The notes under the pieces: model-generated | Told to the model about the DNA's origin: nothing | Database searches by the model: none | The model's input: the letters and a program-made list of their open reading frames with translations, nothing else | Shown here: positions 24,677-32,768 of the stretch, piece after piece | How the letters are laid out: each line of letters starts with the position of its first letter | Position numbering within the stretch: the stretch's first letter is position 1 | Translations under genes and position numbers: made by a program | Source of the DNA: Rhizobium sp. CF080 | GTDB lineage: Bacteria > Pseudomonadota > Alphaproteobacteria > Rhizobiales > Rhizobiaceae | Direction of reading: 5' to 3' | DNA: 53,805 nucleotides | Assembly: GCF_000282095.2 (NCBI RefSeq) | Contig: NZ_AKKC02000013.1 | Span: 1-53,805, forward strand

Positions 24677-25374
24677 GGCAGCTGGCTCACCAAGATAACG
24701 GAGTTGGAGACGGAACCGAAGACGCCGCCCTGCATCTTGACCATCTTGATGGCGGCGAGGTGATTGCCGTAGTCGGTGGCGCCGCAGCAGTCCTCGAGCA
24801 TCAGGCATTCGAAACCGCGGTCGTTCGCCTCCCGCATGGTGGTCGAGACGCAGACATCGGTGGTGATGCCGGTGAGGATGATGTTCTCGATGCGCTTCTG
24901 GTTGAGGATGAGTTCGAGGTCGGTCGCGCAGAACGAGCCCTTGCCCGGCTTGTCGATGATCACTTCGCCCTCGATCGGGTAGAGTTCCGGGATGATGTCC
25001 CAGCCGGGCTCGCCCCTCGTCAGGATGCGGCCGCAGGGGCCTGGATCGCCGATGCCGGCGCCGATGCGCTGCGAGCGCCAGCGCTTGTTGGCGGGCAGGT
25101 CGGCGAGGTCGGGGCGGTGGCCTTCGCGGGTGTGGATGATGTGGTAGCCCTTGGCGCGCATGGCAGCGAGGACGCGTTTGATCGGCTCGATCGGCGCCTG
25201 CACCAGCGACAGGTCGTACCCCATGTGGTCGACATAACCGCCCTTGCCGCAGAAATCGGTCTGCATGTCGATGATGATGAGGGCGGTATTTTCGGGTCTC
25301 AAATCGCCGTTATAGGGCCAGGCATAGGGATCGGCGTCGATATAATGCCCTTTGGTTTCAACCATCGCGTCCAT
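24673..25374 (-). CDS. biuH: Biuret amidohydrolase
   Basis: 233 residues, nearly identical in my recollection to the characterised Rhizobium leguminosarum BiuH. With the start at 25374 the catalytic residues fall at the published numbers: Asp36 (IIIDMQTDF), Lys142 (IDKPGKGSF) and Cys175 (GITTDVCVSTT). It cleaves biuret to allophanate and ammonia in the cytoplasm. AGGAG lies eight bases before this ATG; another ATG three bases earlier is possible. It stands between the formamidase and importer ATPase genes and overlaps the latter by four bases. With atzF downstream, the full route biuret to allophanate to ammonia is encoded. Confidence 0.95.
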   Translation of the reverse strand: MDAMVETKGHYIDADPYAWPYNGDLRPENTALIIIDMQTDFCGKGGYVDHMGYDLSLVQAPIEPIKRVLAAMRAKGYHIIHTREGHRPDLADLPANKRWRSQRIGAGIGDPGPCGRILTRGEPGWDIIPELYPIEGEVIIDKPGKGSFCATDLELILNQKRIENIILTGITTDVCVSTTMREANDRGFECLMLEDCCGATDYGNHLAAIKMVKMQGGVFGSVSNSVILVSQLP

Positions 25375-25385
25375 CATTGTCTCTC

Positions 25386-26402
25386 CTATTCGCCAGCCAG
25401 CTTGAAAGTCTCGCCATAAGACCGCACGGGTTTGTCGAAGCCGCAGGAGGTGCCGTCGGTGACCTTTACCGCGTCCTCCCAAGGCAGCCTGTATTTCCCG
25501 GCGATCAGATCGTGCATGTAGGTGTAGGGCGCATCACCCGCCCCGCCGGATACCGCGACGTAACCGCGATGGCCGAACTGGTAGATATTGTTCTCGACGC
25601 CCCAGCCGAGCCGGGCCTCGCGCACCAGGTCGGGCCGCACCTCGGCGGTGATGATCTCATTGACGCGGCCGGACGTGCCATGCGCGATGATCGTGCCGTC
25701 GAAATTGCAGACCATGCCTTCGCCCATGGAATCGAACGTGCCGTCCGAGCCGCACATGCACACACTCGCCGTCACCATCAGGTTGCAGAAGGCGTTCGAC
25801 TGGTTGGTGAATTTCCAACTCTCGCGGATCGGCGCGGTATAGCCCGCGGTGCGGATCATGATCTCGGCGCCCTTGTAGGCGCATTCGCGGGCCATTTCCG
25901 GGAACATGCCGTCATGGCAGATAATCAGGGCGAGTTTTGCGCCCTTCGGTCCGTCGATCACCGGAATGCCGAAATCGCCCGGCTCCCAGGATTCGACCGG
26001 CACCCAGGGATGCATCTTGCGGTAATAGAGCTTCAGGTCGCCGCTATCGTCGATGACGATGCCGGAATTGTAGGGCATGCCGCCCGGGTTCAGCTCCATG
26101 ATCGAGAAACAGCCCCAGATCGCATTGTCCCTGCAGGCCTTGCGGAAAGCCGCGACTTCCGGGCCGTCCAGCGTGCACATGATCTCCGGATTGATATCCA
26201 TCGAAAGCCCGTGCAGCGCATATTCGGGAAAAACGACGAGGTCCATGCCCGGCTGGTTGCGTCGGGCCTTGGCGACGAGATCGACGATCACCTGTGTCTG
26301 GCGGGCGAGGTCCGCCCTGGTGATGGTCACCGGTAGCTGGAGCTGGACGAGGCCGATACCGACGCCGTGCTCCGATTTGTTGAGGCCGCCCAATCCGTTC
26401 AT
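25386..26402 (-). CDS. amiF: Formamidase (nitrilase-superfamily aliphatic amidase)
   Basis: 338 residues, the AmiF length. The nitrilase-superfamily triad is Glu60 (VVFPEYALHG), Lys129 (YYRKMHPW) and Cys162 (LIICHDGMFPE). The motifs around each match AmiF-type formamidases rather than wide-range AmiE amidases. It would release ammonia and formate from formamide or act on a similar small amide. GGGAGA precedes the ATG. It lies between the permease and biuH genes in the nitrogen-scavenging operon, which suggests the operon handles several small amides or ureides. The true substrate could also be a urea derivative rather than formamide. Confidence 0.87.
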   Translation of the reverse strand: MNGLGGLNKSEHGVGIGLVQLQLPVTITRADLARQTQVIVDLVAKARRNQPGMDLVVFPEYALHGLSMDINPEIMCTLDGPEVAAFRKACRDNAIWGCFSIMELNPGGMPYNSGIVIDDSGDLKLYYRKMHPWVPVESWEPGDFGIPVIDGPKGAKLALIICHDGMFPEMARECAYKGAEIMIRTAGYTAPIRESWKFTNQSNAFCNLMVTASVCMCGSDGTFDSMGEGMVCNFDGTIIAHGTSGRVNEIITAEVRPDLVREARLGWGVENNIYQFGHRGYVAVSGGAGDAPYTYMHDLIAGKYRLPWEDAVKVTDGTSCGFDKPVRSYGETFKLAGE

Positions 26403-26414
26403 TGCTGATCTCCC

Positions 26415-27341
26415 TTATTTCGTCAGCGACAACGCGCCTGGCGCACCGGCAAGCGAGCGGGTGGGCGAGGAGGTCGCGATCAGGATGATGAGGGTGAGCA
26501 CGTAGGGTGCCGCGTAGAACAGGTAATACCCTTGCGTGACGCCAACCGATTGTAAGGCCGGGCCGAGCGCGCCGGCGCCGCCGAACAGCAGAGCGGCGAG
26601 GAAACAGCCGATCGGGTTCCAGCGCGCGAAGATCACCAGCGCCACGGCCATCAGGCCCTGGCCGGAGGAAATACCCTCGTTCCAGGAGCCGGGGTAATAG
26701 AGCGACAGGTAGGCGCCGCCGATCGCGGCGAGCGAACCGCCGACGGCGGTCGCCAGAAGCCGGACGCGGTCGGGGTTGATGCCCATGGCGCGGGCCGCAT
26801 CGGTGCTGTCGCCGACGACACGTAAGGTTAGGCCGATGCGGGTGTTCCTGAACGCCCACCATAGGAAGAGGGCGAGTGCGGCGCCGATGAAGAATAGGAC
26901 GTTGATATTGAGCGCCGCCTGCACCTGCAGTGTTGCCGACCAGCCGCCGAGGGGAATGGATGGCAGTTTCGGCGCCACCGGCTGGATGAAGGATTTGCCG
27001 AGGAAGAAGGCGAGGCCCAGGCCGAACTGCATCATGGCGATACCGATGGCGATGTCATTGACCTTCGGCCATTTGCAGATCCAGCCATGGATGGTGCCGA
27101 ATATGGCGCCGGTCGCCATCGCCGCCAGCACGCCCAATGTCGGCGAACCGGTCATCACCGCGACCGCGTAAGCCGTCATCGCGCCGAAAACGAGCGTGCC
27201 TTCAAGCCCGAGATTGATGCGGCCGGAGCGTTCGGTGATCGTCTCGCCGAGCGAAACGAAGATGAAGGGCGTGGAGACGCGGATGGCGCCCGCGAAGATC
27301 GCCAGCGGCACGCCCCAGAGGCCGATACCTGTGTCTTCCAT
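26415..27341 (-). CDS. BMP-family ABC importer permease 2
   Basis: 308 residues, eight to nine hydrophobic segments. It matches the second permease (YufQ-like) of nucleoside-type importers: ETITERSGRINLGLEGTLVFGAMTAY near residue 28, TRIGLTLRVVGDSTDAARAMGIN near 185, and SLAAIGGAYLSLYYPGSWNEGISSGQG near 215. It forms a heteromeric channel with the permease at 27345-28472. It starts three bases after that gene ends. Confidence 0.92.
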   Translation of the reverse strand: MEDTGIGLWGVPLAIFAGAIRVSTPFIFVSLGETITERSGRINLGLEGTLVFGAMTAYAVAVMTGSPTLGVLAAMATGAIFGTIHGWICKWPKVNDIAIGIAMMQFGLGLAFFLGKSFIQPVAPKLPSIPLGGWSATLQVQAALNINVLFFIGAALALFLWWAFRNTRIGLTLRVVGDSTDAARAMGINPDRVRLLATAVGGSLAAIGGAYLSLYYPGSWNEGISSGQGLMAVALVIFARWNPIGCFLAALLFGGAGALGPALQSVGVTQGYYLFYAAPYVLTLIILIATSSPTRSLAGAPGALSLTK

Positions 27342-27344
27342 CGG

Positions 27345-28472
27345 TCAGCTCCTTTTCCAGAGGTCGGGATTGAAGATCTTGAAGCGGCCGTAAAAGGTCT
27401 CGCAGAACAGGATGACGATGAACAACGTGCCCTGCAGCACCAGGACGGTGGCATCCGGAAGACCCATGCGCCGCTGGATCAGGCCCCCCGATGCAGCGAT
27501 GCCGCCGAGCAGGATGGCGACCGGAATGATCGCCAGCGGATTGTGCCGGGCGAGGAAGGCGACGAGGATGCCGGTGTAACCGTAGCCGGCGGCAAGCGAG
27601 GCATTGGCGCTGCCCTGCACCGCCGCGACCTCGATCATGCCTGCCAGACCGGCAAAACCGCCGGCAATCGCGGTGAAGCCGACGATCAGCTTGCCAACCG
27701 GCAGGCCTTGAATCTGCGCGGCGCGGACATTGCCGCCGGCGATGCGGGCGGCAAAACCGAAGCTGGTGATCTCGATCAGCACCCAGGAGAGGATGCAGGC
27801 GAGGACGCCGATGACGAGGCCCCAGTGGACGTCCATGCCGGGGATGTGGCCCAGCATGTACTCCTTCGGCAGCGGTTTGGTGGAGGGCTTGTTCAAGCTC
27901 GCCGGATCGCGCAGCAGCCCTTCGACGAACTGGTTCATCAGGGCGATCGCGATATAGGCTAGAAGCAGCGAGGAGATCGTTTCGTTGACGCCGCGATAGT
28001 GGCGCAGGAAGCCTGCAAAGCCGATCCAGATGCCGCCGACGACCATGGCGGCGATGGCCATGAAGACGAAGAGCACGATCGGCGGCACGATGCCGACGAA
28101 GGGAATGGCGCTGGCCGCCGCCGCGACGCCGCCGAGCACGACCGCGCCCTCCGCGCCGATGATGACGAGCCCGAGCCGCGCCGGCAGCGCCACGCAGAGT
28201 GCGGTCAGCAGCAGGGGGGCGGCGCGGGAAAGGCTGTTCTGGATCGAGAACCAGCTTCCGAAACCGCCCGTGTACATGAGCTGGAAGAGGGTGACCGGCG
28301 ACTTGCCGATCGCCAGGATGAAGAGGGAGAAAAGCGCCAGGCCTATCAGGATCGCCACGAGCCCGATCGCCACGGGTTCGGCCCGTCGCGCCAGCCATTC
28401 GAGGAGGGGGCGGAAGGACGCAGTGCCCCCCGCCGCGATGGACAGTCTCGGATCGTTTGCTTCGGCCGTCAT
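27345..28472 (-). CDS. BMP-family ABC importer permease 1
   Basis: 375 residues with about nine hydrophobic segments and an N-terminal cytoplasmic stretch of about 30 residues. It matches the first permease (YufP-like) of the nucleoside-type class: SLSRAAPLLLTALCVALPARLGLVIIGAEGA near residue 85, YRGVNETISSLLLAYIA near 158, and a FGFAARIAGGNVRAAQIQG loop near 237. GGGGGAGAAG precedes the ATG. It pairs with permease 2 and receives ligand from the BMP-family binding protein. Confidence 0.92.
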   Translation of the reverse strand: MTAEANDPRLSIAAGGTASFRPLLEWLARRAEPVAIGLVAILIGLALFSLFILAIGKSPVTLFQLMYTGGFGSWFSIQNSLSRAAPLLLTALCVALPARLGLVIIGAEGAVVLGGVAAAASAIPFVGIVPPIVLFVFMAIAAMVVGGIWIGFAGFLRHYRGVNETISSLLLAYIAIALMNQFVEGLLRDPASLNKPSTKPLPKEYMLGHIPGMDVHWGLVIGVLACILSWVLIEITSFGFAARIAGGNVRAAQIQGLPVGKLIVGFTAIAGGFAGLAGMIEVAAVQGSANASLAAGYGYTGILVAFLARHNPLAIIPVAILLGGIAASGGLIQRRMGLPDATVLVLQGTLFIVILFCETFYGRFKIFNPDLWKRS

Positions 28473-28487
28473 GGTGCTTCTCCCCCT

Positions 28488-28527
28488 TGACGTGAGGTTA
28501 GGGACGTAAGGTTAGGACATCACGTCA
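28488..28527 (-). repeat. Inverted and direct repeats between the binding-protein and permease genes
   Basis: TGACGTGA (28488-28495) and TCACGTCA (28520-28527) are perfect inverted arms; the second overlaps the binding-protein stop codon. Between them lie two direct 14-base units, GACGTGAGGTTAGG (28489-28502) and GACGTAAGGTTAGG (28503-28516). In the transcript this is a stem-loop that may hold up the 3' end of the binding-protein message. Confidence 0.6.
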
Positions 28528-29652
28528 GGAGGTCGAACCGACGACGCCCTCGACCAGGTAACCCATGCTTTCCAGTTCGATCGCATCCTCGGCAAACGAC
28601 TTGCCGGCGGTGACGACGACATTGCCCTTGTTGTCCTTGATCGGACCCTTGAAGACCGAGAACTTGCCGGACATGATCTCGGCGAGCGTCGCCTCGAACT
28701 TCTTGCGGCCCTCGGCGGAAACGGCCGGCCCGAGCGGGCTCATCTTGACGAAGCCGTCCTTCAGGCCGCCGCGGACGAAATTGCCGAGCTTGCCGCCGCT
28801 TTGAGCCGCCTTGATGAAATTCGTATAGACGTTGCCCCAGGCCCATTCGGCGCCGGTCAGGTACTTGTCCTTGGCAAGCGCGCTCTGGTTGGCGTGGTAA
28901 CCGCAGACGAAGGCGCCGCGGCCGGCGGCGGTCTCGACGACGACCTTCGGGCTATCCACATGGCAGGTGATGACGTCGGCGCCCTGGTCGATCAGCGCGT
29001 TGGTGGCTTCGGCTTCCTTGACGGCGAGCGACCATTCACCGGTGAAGATCACCTGGCAGGTGATGGTCGGATCGACCGAGCGCGCGCCGAGCAGGAAGGA
29101 ATTGATGTTCTGGACGACCTGCGGGATCGGCTTGGCGGCGACGAAGCCGATCTTCTTGCTCTTCGACGCATACCCGGCGGCGATGCCGTTCAGATACTGG
29201 CCCTGGCCGATATAGCCGAAATAGGAACCGGTATTGGCCGGATGCTTGCCCTCGGTCCACAAGCCGCCGCAATGGCGGAACTGCACCTTCGGATATTTCG
29301 CGGCCATCGCCAGCATGTGGGGGTCGAAGTAACCGAACGAGGTCGGGAAGAGCAGGGTGGCGCCGTCGAGATTGATCATCGATTCCATGGTCTTCTGGAC
29401 GTCGACGGTTTCCGGGACGTTTTCCTCTTCGACCAGTGTGATGCCGGGCATCTTCTTGATGACGGCCGCACCCTCGGCATGCGCCTGGTTATAACCGTAG
29501 TCGTCCTTGGGGCCGACATAGATGAAGCCGATGGTGAGCGCGGTCTGGGCCGCGGCAGGCGAGCCGATCAGGCCGGGGACGGCACCGGCTGCCAGGCCGG
29601 CAGCGGAAGCCTGGAGAAAATTGCGGCGGTTCATGGGAAGGAGTTTGGTCAT
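28525..29652 (-). CDS. BMP-family ABC transporter substrate-binding protein (Tat-exported)
   Basis: 375 residues. The N-terminus carries a twin-arginine signal (MNRRNFLQASAAGLAAG) ending near PAAAQTA. The basic-membrane-protein fold follows, with IYVGPKDDYGYNQAHAEGAA near residue 44 and FVCGYHANQSALAKDKYLTGAEW near 255. The ATG at 29652 has AGGAG seven bases upstream. Relatives bind nucleosides, purines or, in soil bacteria, ureide-like compounds. First gene of the operon, about 45 bases after the predicted start of a sigma-54 promoter. Given biuH, amiF and atzF behind it, the ligand is probably biuret or a related small amide; that part is inference. Confidence 0.9.
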   Translation of the reverse strand: MTKLLPMNRRNFLQASAAGLAAGAVPGLIGSPAAAQTALTIGFIYVGPKDDYGYNQAHAEGAAVIKKMPGITLVEEENVPETVDVQKTMESMINLDGATLLFPTSFGYFDPHMLAMAAKYPKVQFRHCGGLWTEGKHPANTGSYFGYIGQGQYLNGIAAGYASKSKKIGFVAAKPIPQVVQNINSFLLGARSVDPTITCQVIFTGEWSLAVKEAEATNALIDQGADVITCHVDSPKVVVETAAGRGAFVCGYHANQSALAKDKYLTGAEWAWGNVYTNFIKAAQSGGKLGNFVRGGLKDGFVKMSPLGPAVSAEGRKKFEATLAEIMSGKFSVFKGPIKDNKGNVVVTAGKSFAEDAIELESMGYLVEGVVGSTS

Positions 29653-29992
29653 CGGAATGCTCCTTGCGGCGCTAGGCCGGTTTCGAACGGGTACGGTAAA
29701 GTGCATGCAATGTGCGTGCCAGACTTCAAGCCATTGTTATTGAAGCGCAATTTTACAGACCCAAAAATAGGCAATGAAAAGTGCATACAGATTCATCGCA
29801 TTTTCGCTTAAGAAATAATCAAGAATTATTATTTGTTCAGCAATCGGGCAGGCGAGACAATACGGCAATTGCCGGTGCGGCTTTTCGGCATCCGAAAGCC
29901 GAAAATTACCAACGCCTTGCCGGCGTCATTTGACTTATCGATTCCAGGACGCCATCTGTATGCAAGTTGTAAGGATCAAGTAGAATCGTTCC
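29653..29992. promoter_or_regulatory. Divergent control region of the ureide operon and its GntR gene
   Basis: A 340-base non-coding stretch, AT-rich in the middle. It holds the sigma-54 promoter (29706-29722, minus strand) and two exactly inverted 9-base half-sites, TGCATACAG (29782-29790) and CTGTATGCA (29956-29964). The latter lies 29 bases before the GntR start. I do not see a clear NtrC enhancer pair. Confidence 0.6.
29706..29722 (-). promoter_or_regulatory. Sigma-54 (RpoN) promoter of the ureide/biuret operon
   Basis: Minus-strand sequence CTGGCACGCACATTGCA matches the -24/-12 consensus (TGGCACG, four bases, TTGCA) at every fixed position, with GG and GC ten bases apart. Transcription should start near 29695, giving a leader of about 45 bases before the ATG at 29652. 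It fits nitrogen-limitation control by NtrC or another enhancer-binding protein. Confidence 0.85.
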
Positions 29993-30667
29993 GTGAAGCA
30001 GGTCAGGCGCAGAGAAGTCATCCGTACCGGAACCACCGTCGAGCAGATGGTGCGGGCGATCGCCGACATGATCGTCACGGGCGCCATCCTGCCGGGGGAG
30101 AAGCTCGACGAGATCTCGCTCGCCTCCCGTTTTGAGGTTTCTCGCACGCCGGTGCGCGAGGCTTTGCGCGAACTCGGCGCCATGGGCCTGGTCGGGCGCG
30201 AGCCAAACCGCAGCGCCGTCGTCACCAACGTCACCGAGACCCATCTCCACTCAATGTTCGAGGCGATGGCCGAACTTGAAGGTATTTGCGCGCGACTGTC
30301 TGCGGAGCGGATGACGGTCGACGAACGGCGGGCGCTGGAGCTCGAACATCGCGGCTCGATGCGGCTGGTGCATGCAGGCGCGGAAGAGGACTATGCGGCG
30401 CACAATACCGAATTCCACACAAGGCTTTATCGCGGCGCCCATAACGACCACGTGTTCGAGATGGTGACCCAGACCCGAGCGCGGCTGGCACCCTTCCGCC
30501 GTGCACAGTTCCGCCTGCCGGGGCGTCTTGCGAGATCCTATGAGGAGCACGACCAGATCGTCACCGCGATCATCCGCGCCGATGCGGTCGCTGCAGGGCA
30601 GGCCGCCTATTCCCACGTGGCGATCGTCAGCGACGCCAGCGCGGTGTTTGCGACCGCCGGGGAATAA
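29993..30667 (+). CDS. GntR-family regulator of the ureide operon (FCD type)
   Basis: 224 residues beginning with GTG. The GntR winged helix is at about residues 12-75 (LDEISLASRFEVSRTPVREALRELGAMGLV), then an FCD effector domain with the metal-ligand pattern (EDYAAHNTEFHTRLYRGAHND near 130, EEHDQIVTAIIRADA near 185). It is divergent from the nine-gene operon, so it most likely represses that operon and itself. Two inverted CTGTATGCA half-sites in the gap are candidate operators. The effector may be the imported amide. Confidence 0.88.
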   Translation: MKQVRRREVIRTGTTVEQMVRAIADMIVTGAILPGEKLDEISLASRFEVSRTPVREALRELGAMGLVGREPNRSAVVTNVTETHLHSMFEAMAELEGICARLSAERMTVDERRALELEHRGSMRLVHAGAEEDYAAHNTEFHTRLYRGAHNDHVFEMVTQTRARLAPFRRAQFRLPGRLARSYEEHDQIVTAIIRADAVAAGQAAYSHVAIVSDASAVFATAGE

Positions 30668-31325
30668 GCGGCGGGTCGGCCTTCCCGAGCCTGTTTTCCA
30701 AACAGCACTTTTGGCCGCGCGGATGAAAATCCGGCGGTTCCGTTTTGGTGGGAATGGGGCAGGCGGAGTATTTCGGGGTATTGGGTATTCAGGCTTTCCG
30801 CCTGCCCCGGTCGTTTTCTGCGTTTTCCGGGGATTGTCAGGCCCCTAAACCGCTTCCTCGACCGTCACCGGAAACCGGACCTTGCGAGCCGGATGATGCG
30901 GCCGGTTCGCGAACCCGGTTTCCCATCCGATGACGGGAGGATTATGCGGGTGGCTGCGGGATGCGGGGATGGATGGGGAAGGGAATGCGGCTAAGTGTTT
31001 GAAAGCTCGGTAGAGAAATTTCAGGAGCGCTGAATTCGTCCCCGTTTTTGAGTGGGCTGTTCGTCGGGCCTATAAGCCGGTCGCTGGGCAGGGCCGAGGC
31101 ACTTCCTGTGTCACCTTGGTGATCGTGCACCAGCCTCCAATTCCTCATTCCTGTGCTTGTCACAGGAATCCAGCCACGGCGCGTCTGCGCCGTGAGCGGA
31201 GTCTTTCGCACCCAAGGACTTGGGTGCACTGGATCCCTGTGACAAGCACAGGGATGAGGAACGTGTGATGGCTGCTTGAACGACCGAGAACTCCGCACGT
31301 TGCCGGTCTGGCAGACCTTCTGAAA
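30668..31325. other. 658-bp gene-free interval
   Basis: It contains a perfect 12-bp inverted repeat with a 29-base spacer (GGGGCAGGCGGA at 30756-30767, TCCGCCTGCCCC at 30797-30808), which could end the GntR transcript, and copy 2 of the 117-bp palindromic element at 31143-31259. Several frames are open on both strands but none has a plausible start or composition. Confidence 0.6.
31143..31259. repeat. 117-bp four-hairpin intergenic palindromic element, copy 2
   Basis: Same length and layout as 8100-8216, with hairpins at 31147-31155/31161-31169, 31175-31182/31187-31194, 31208-31215/31220-31227 and 31233-31241/31247-31255. The outer hairpins are identical in sequence to copy 1. The two inner stems differ at three base pairs, and each change is matched by its partner. 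Confidence 0.85.
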
Positions 31326-32768
31326 TCACCGCCCCGCCGAACGCGCCGAAACAAACACCTGCGGCTCGTAGGCGAAATCCTTGTCGAAAGGATAGGTCGG
31401 CTTCAGCTTGCGGTGGCGCTCCAGGCGCTCGACGAATTGGTCGACGACGCCCGGCGACAGGGCCATCAGGTTCGGGTTGGCGATCGGCGCCAGTTCCGGG
31501 GAGAGATAGCCCGATTTCACGACGATGATCTTGGCGCCGTTCGGGTCGAGGCCGAGGCGGGTGAAGTCGGCGATGTAGTGGTAGGGGCGGCGCTTGGCGG
31601 AGAGGACGAGTTCGATGCCGTCGATAGCGACGACCGCCTGCCGGTCGGCGAGGTCGGTTGTCTCGTGGAGGAACTGGACCTTGACCCTTGCCTTGACCGG
31701 CTTGCTGCCCATCGTATCCAGCGAGGCGCCGATCGTGAGGTCGAGTTCGGCGCCGATACCGGCGGCGTAGCAGGCTTCCGCCGCCGCCTTGTCGGCGATG
31801 CCGGCGAAGACGACGCCGGTGGCCTTCTTGGCGATCAGGTCGGCCAGCACGTCGGCGCGGTCGCCGACGCCGCCGCCGGTCGGGTTGTCGCCGGATTCGG
31901 CGAGCACGACAGGGGCGGTCTTGGCGGCGATCGCCCTGTCGACGCATTCCTGGATCGAGCCGGTCTCGCAGCCAAACACGAATTGTTCGCGCGCATCCCA
32001 ATAGGCCTTGGCGACACGCTTGGCTTCCCGTTCGAGCACGGCGCGGTCGGTGCCGGTCATGATCGCGGCGGCCGTGCCGCGCGGTTCGTCTGCCCAGACG
32101 TAGCCGACCATCAGCGACGCATCCCAGACGCCGTCGATCGCGTCGATTTCCGGCATCATCTCGTAGAGGCTTTTTGCGGGCTCATCGACCGTCGAGGTGC
32201 GTTCGCCGGGCAGCACGACCGGGATCGGCGCCCAGAGCAGCACCGGCTTGACGCCGGTCTTCAGGCTTTCGACCAGCATTTTCACCGAGCGGCGCATGGT
32301 CTCCTCGACGTCGATATGCGGCGCGGTGCGGTAGGTGGAATACATGTCGAGCGCGTCGATGATCCGCTGGCTGACATTGCCGTGCAGGTCGTAGCTGGCC
32401 GAGACCGTGCAGTCCGGTCCGACCAGGTCGCGGGCGGCGGTGATCCAGTCGCCCTCGGCATCTTCCATGCCCTGCACATACATGGCGCCGTGCATGGCAA
32501 GGTAGAGGCCGTCGAGCGGCAGCAGGGGCTTCAGGCGTTCGAGGAGTTCGGCCTTGAAGCGCTCGTAGGTCGAGCGGGAGACCGGGCCGCCGGCAATGGC
32601 GCGGCAATGGATGGTGGGCAGGAACTCGGCGTCGTAATCCTTGAGGAAGGCGAAATAGGGGGCTGCCGTCAGCTCCTCGCCGCGCACGACGCGAAAATCC
32701 TTCTCCTCGTTGAGGACCGGATTATAGGTGCTGCATTCGATATGGATGCCGCCGACAGCGATGCGCAT
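31326..32768 (-). CDS. mlrC: M81-family metallopeptidase (MlrC homologue)
   Basis: 480 residues, the family length. The N-terminal M81 motifs are visible: GGIHIECSTYNP near residue 6, MHGAMYVQGMEDAEGDW near 92 and SYDLHGNVSQ near 123, which hold the proposed zinc ligands. The C-terminal MlrC domain has ESGDNPTGGGVGDRAD near residue 288. The founder, MlrC, finishes degradation of the peptide toxin microcystin, but most rhizobial members lie beside peptide-type ABC importers, as here, and their substrates are unknown. The start at 32768 lies within the end of the upstream ROK regulator gene, a 47-base overlap, so both are co-transcribed. Confidence 0.88.
   Translation of the reverse strand: MRIAVGGIHIECSTYNPVLNEEKDFRVVRGEELTAAPYFAFLKDYDAEFLPTIHCRAIAGGPVSRSTYERFKAELLERLKPLLPLDGLYLAMHGAMYVQGMEDAEGDWITAARDLVGPDCTVSASYDLHGNVSQRIIDALDMYSTYRTAPHIDVEETMRRSVKMLVESLKTGVKPVLLWAPIPVVLPGERTSTVDEPAKSLYEMMPEIDAIDGVWDASLMVGYVWADEPRGTAAAIMTGTDRAVLEREAKRVAKAYWDAREQFVFGCETGSIQECVDRAIAAKTAPVVLAESGDNPTGGGVGDRADVLADLIAKKATGVVFAGIADKAAAEACYAAGIGAELDLTIGASLDTMGSKPVKARVKVQFLHETTDLADRQAVVAIDGIELVLSAKRRPYHYIADFTRLGLDPNGAKIIVVKSGYLSPELAPIANPNLMALSPGVVDQFVERLERHRKLKPTYPFDKDFAYEPQVFVSARSAGR

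Noticed and set aside
8100..31259. Treating the paired 117-bp repeats as ends of a transposon or as a CRISPR.
   Set aside because: They are 23 kb apart, each is a complete symmetrical element, ordinary operons lie between, no transposase or spacer pattern is present.
30942..31298. 118-codon minus-strand frame in the 31-kb intergenic region.
   Set aside because: It is largely made of the 117-bp palindromic repeat, and no coding features are visible.
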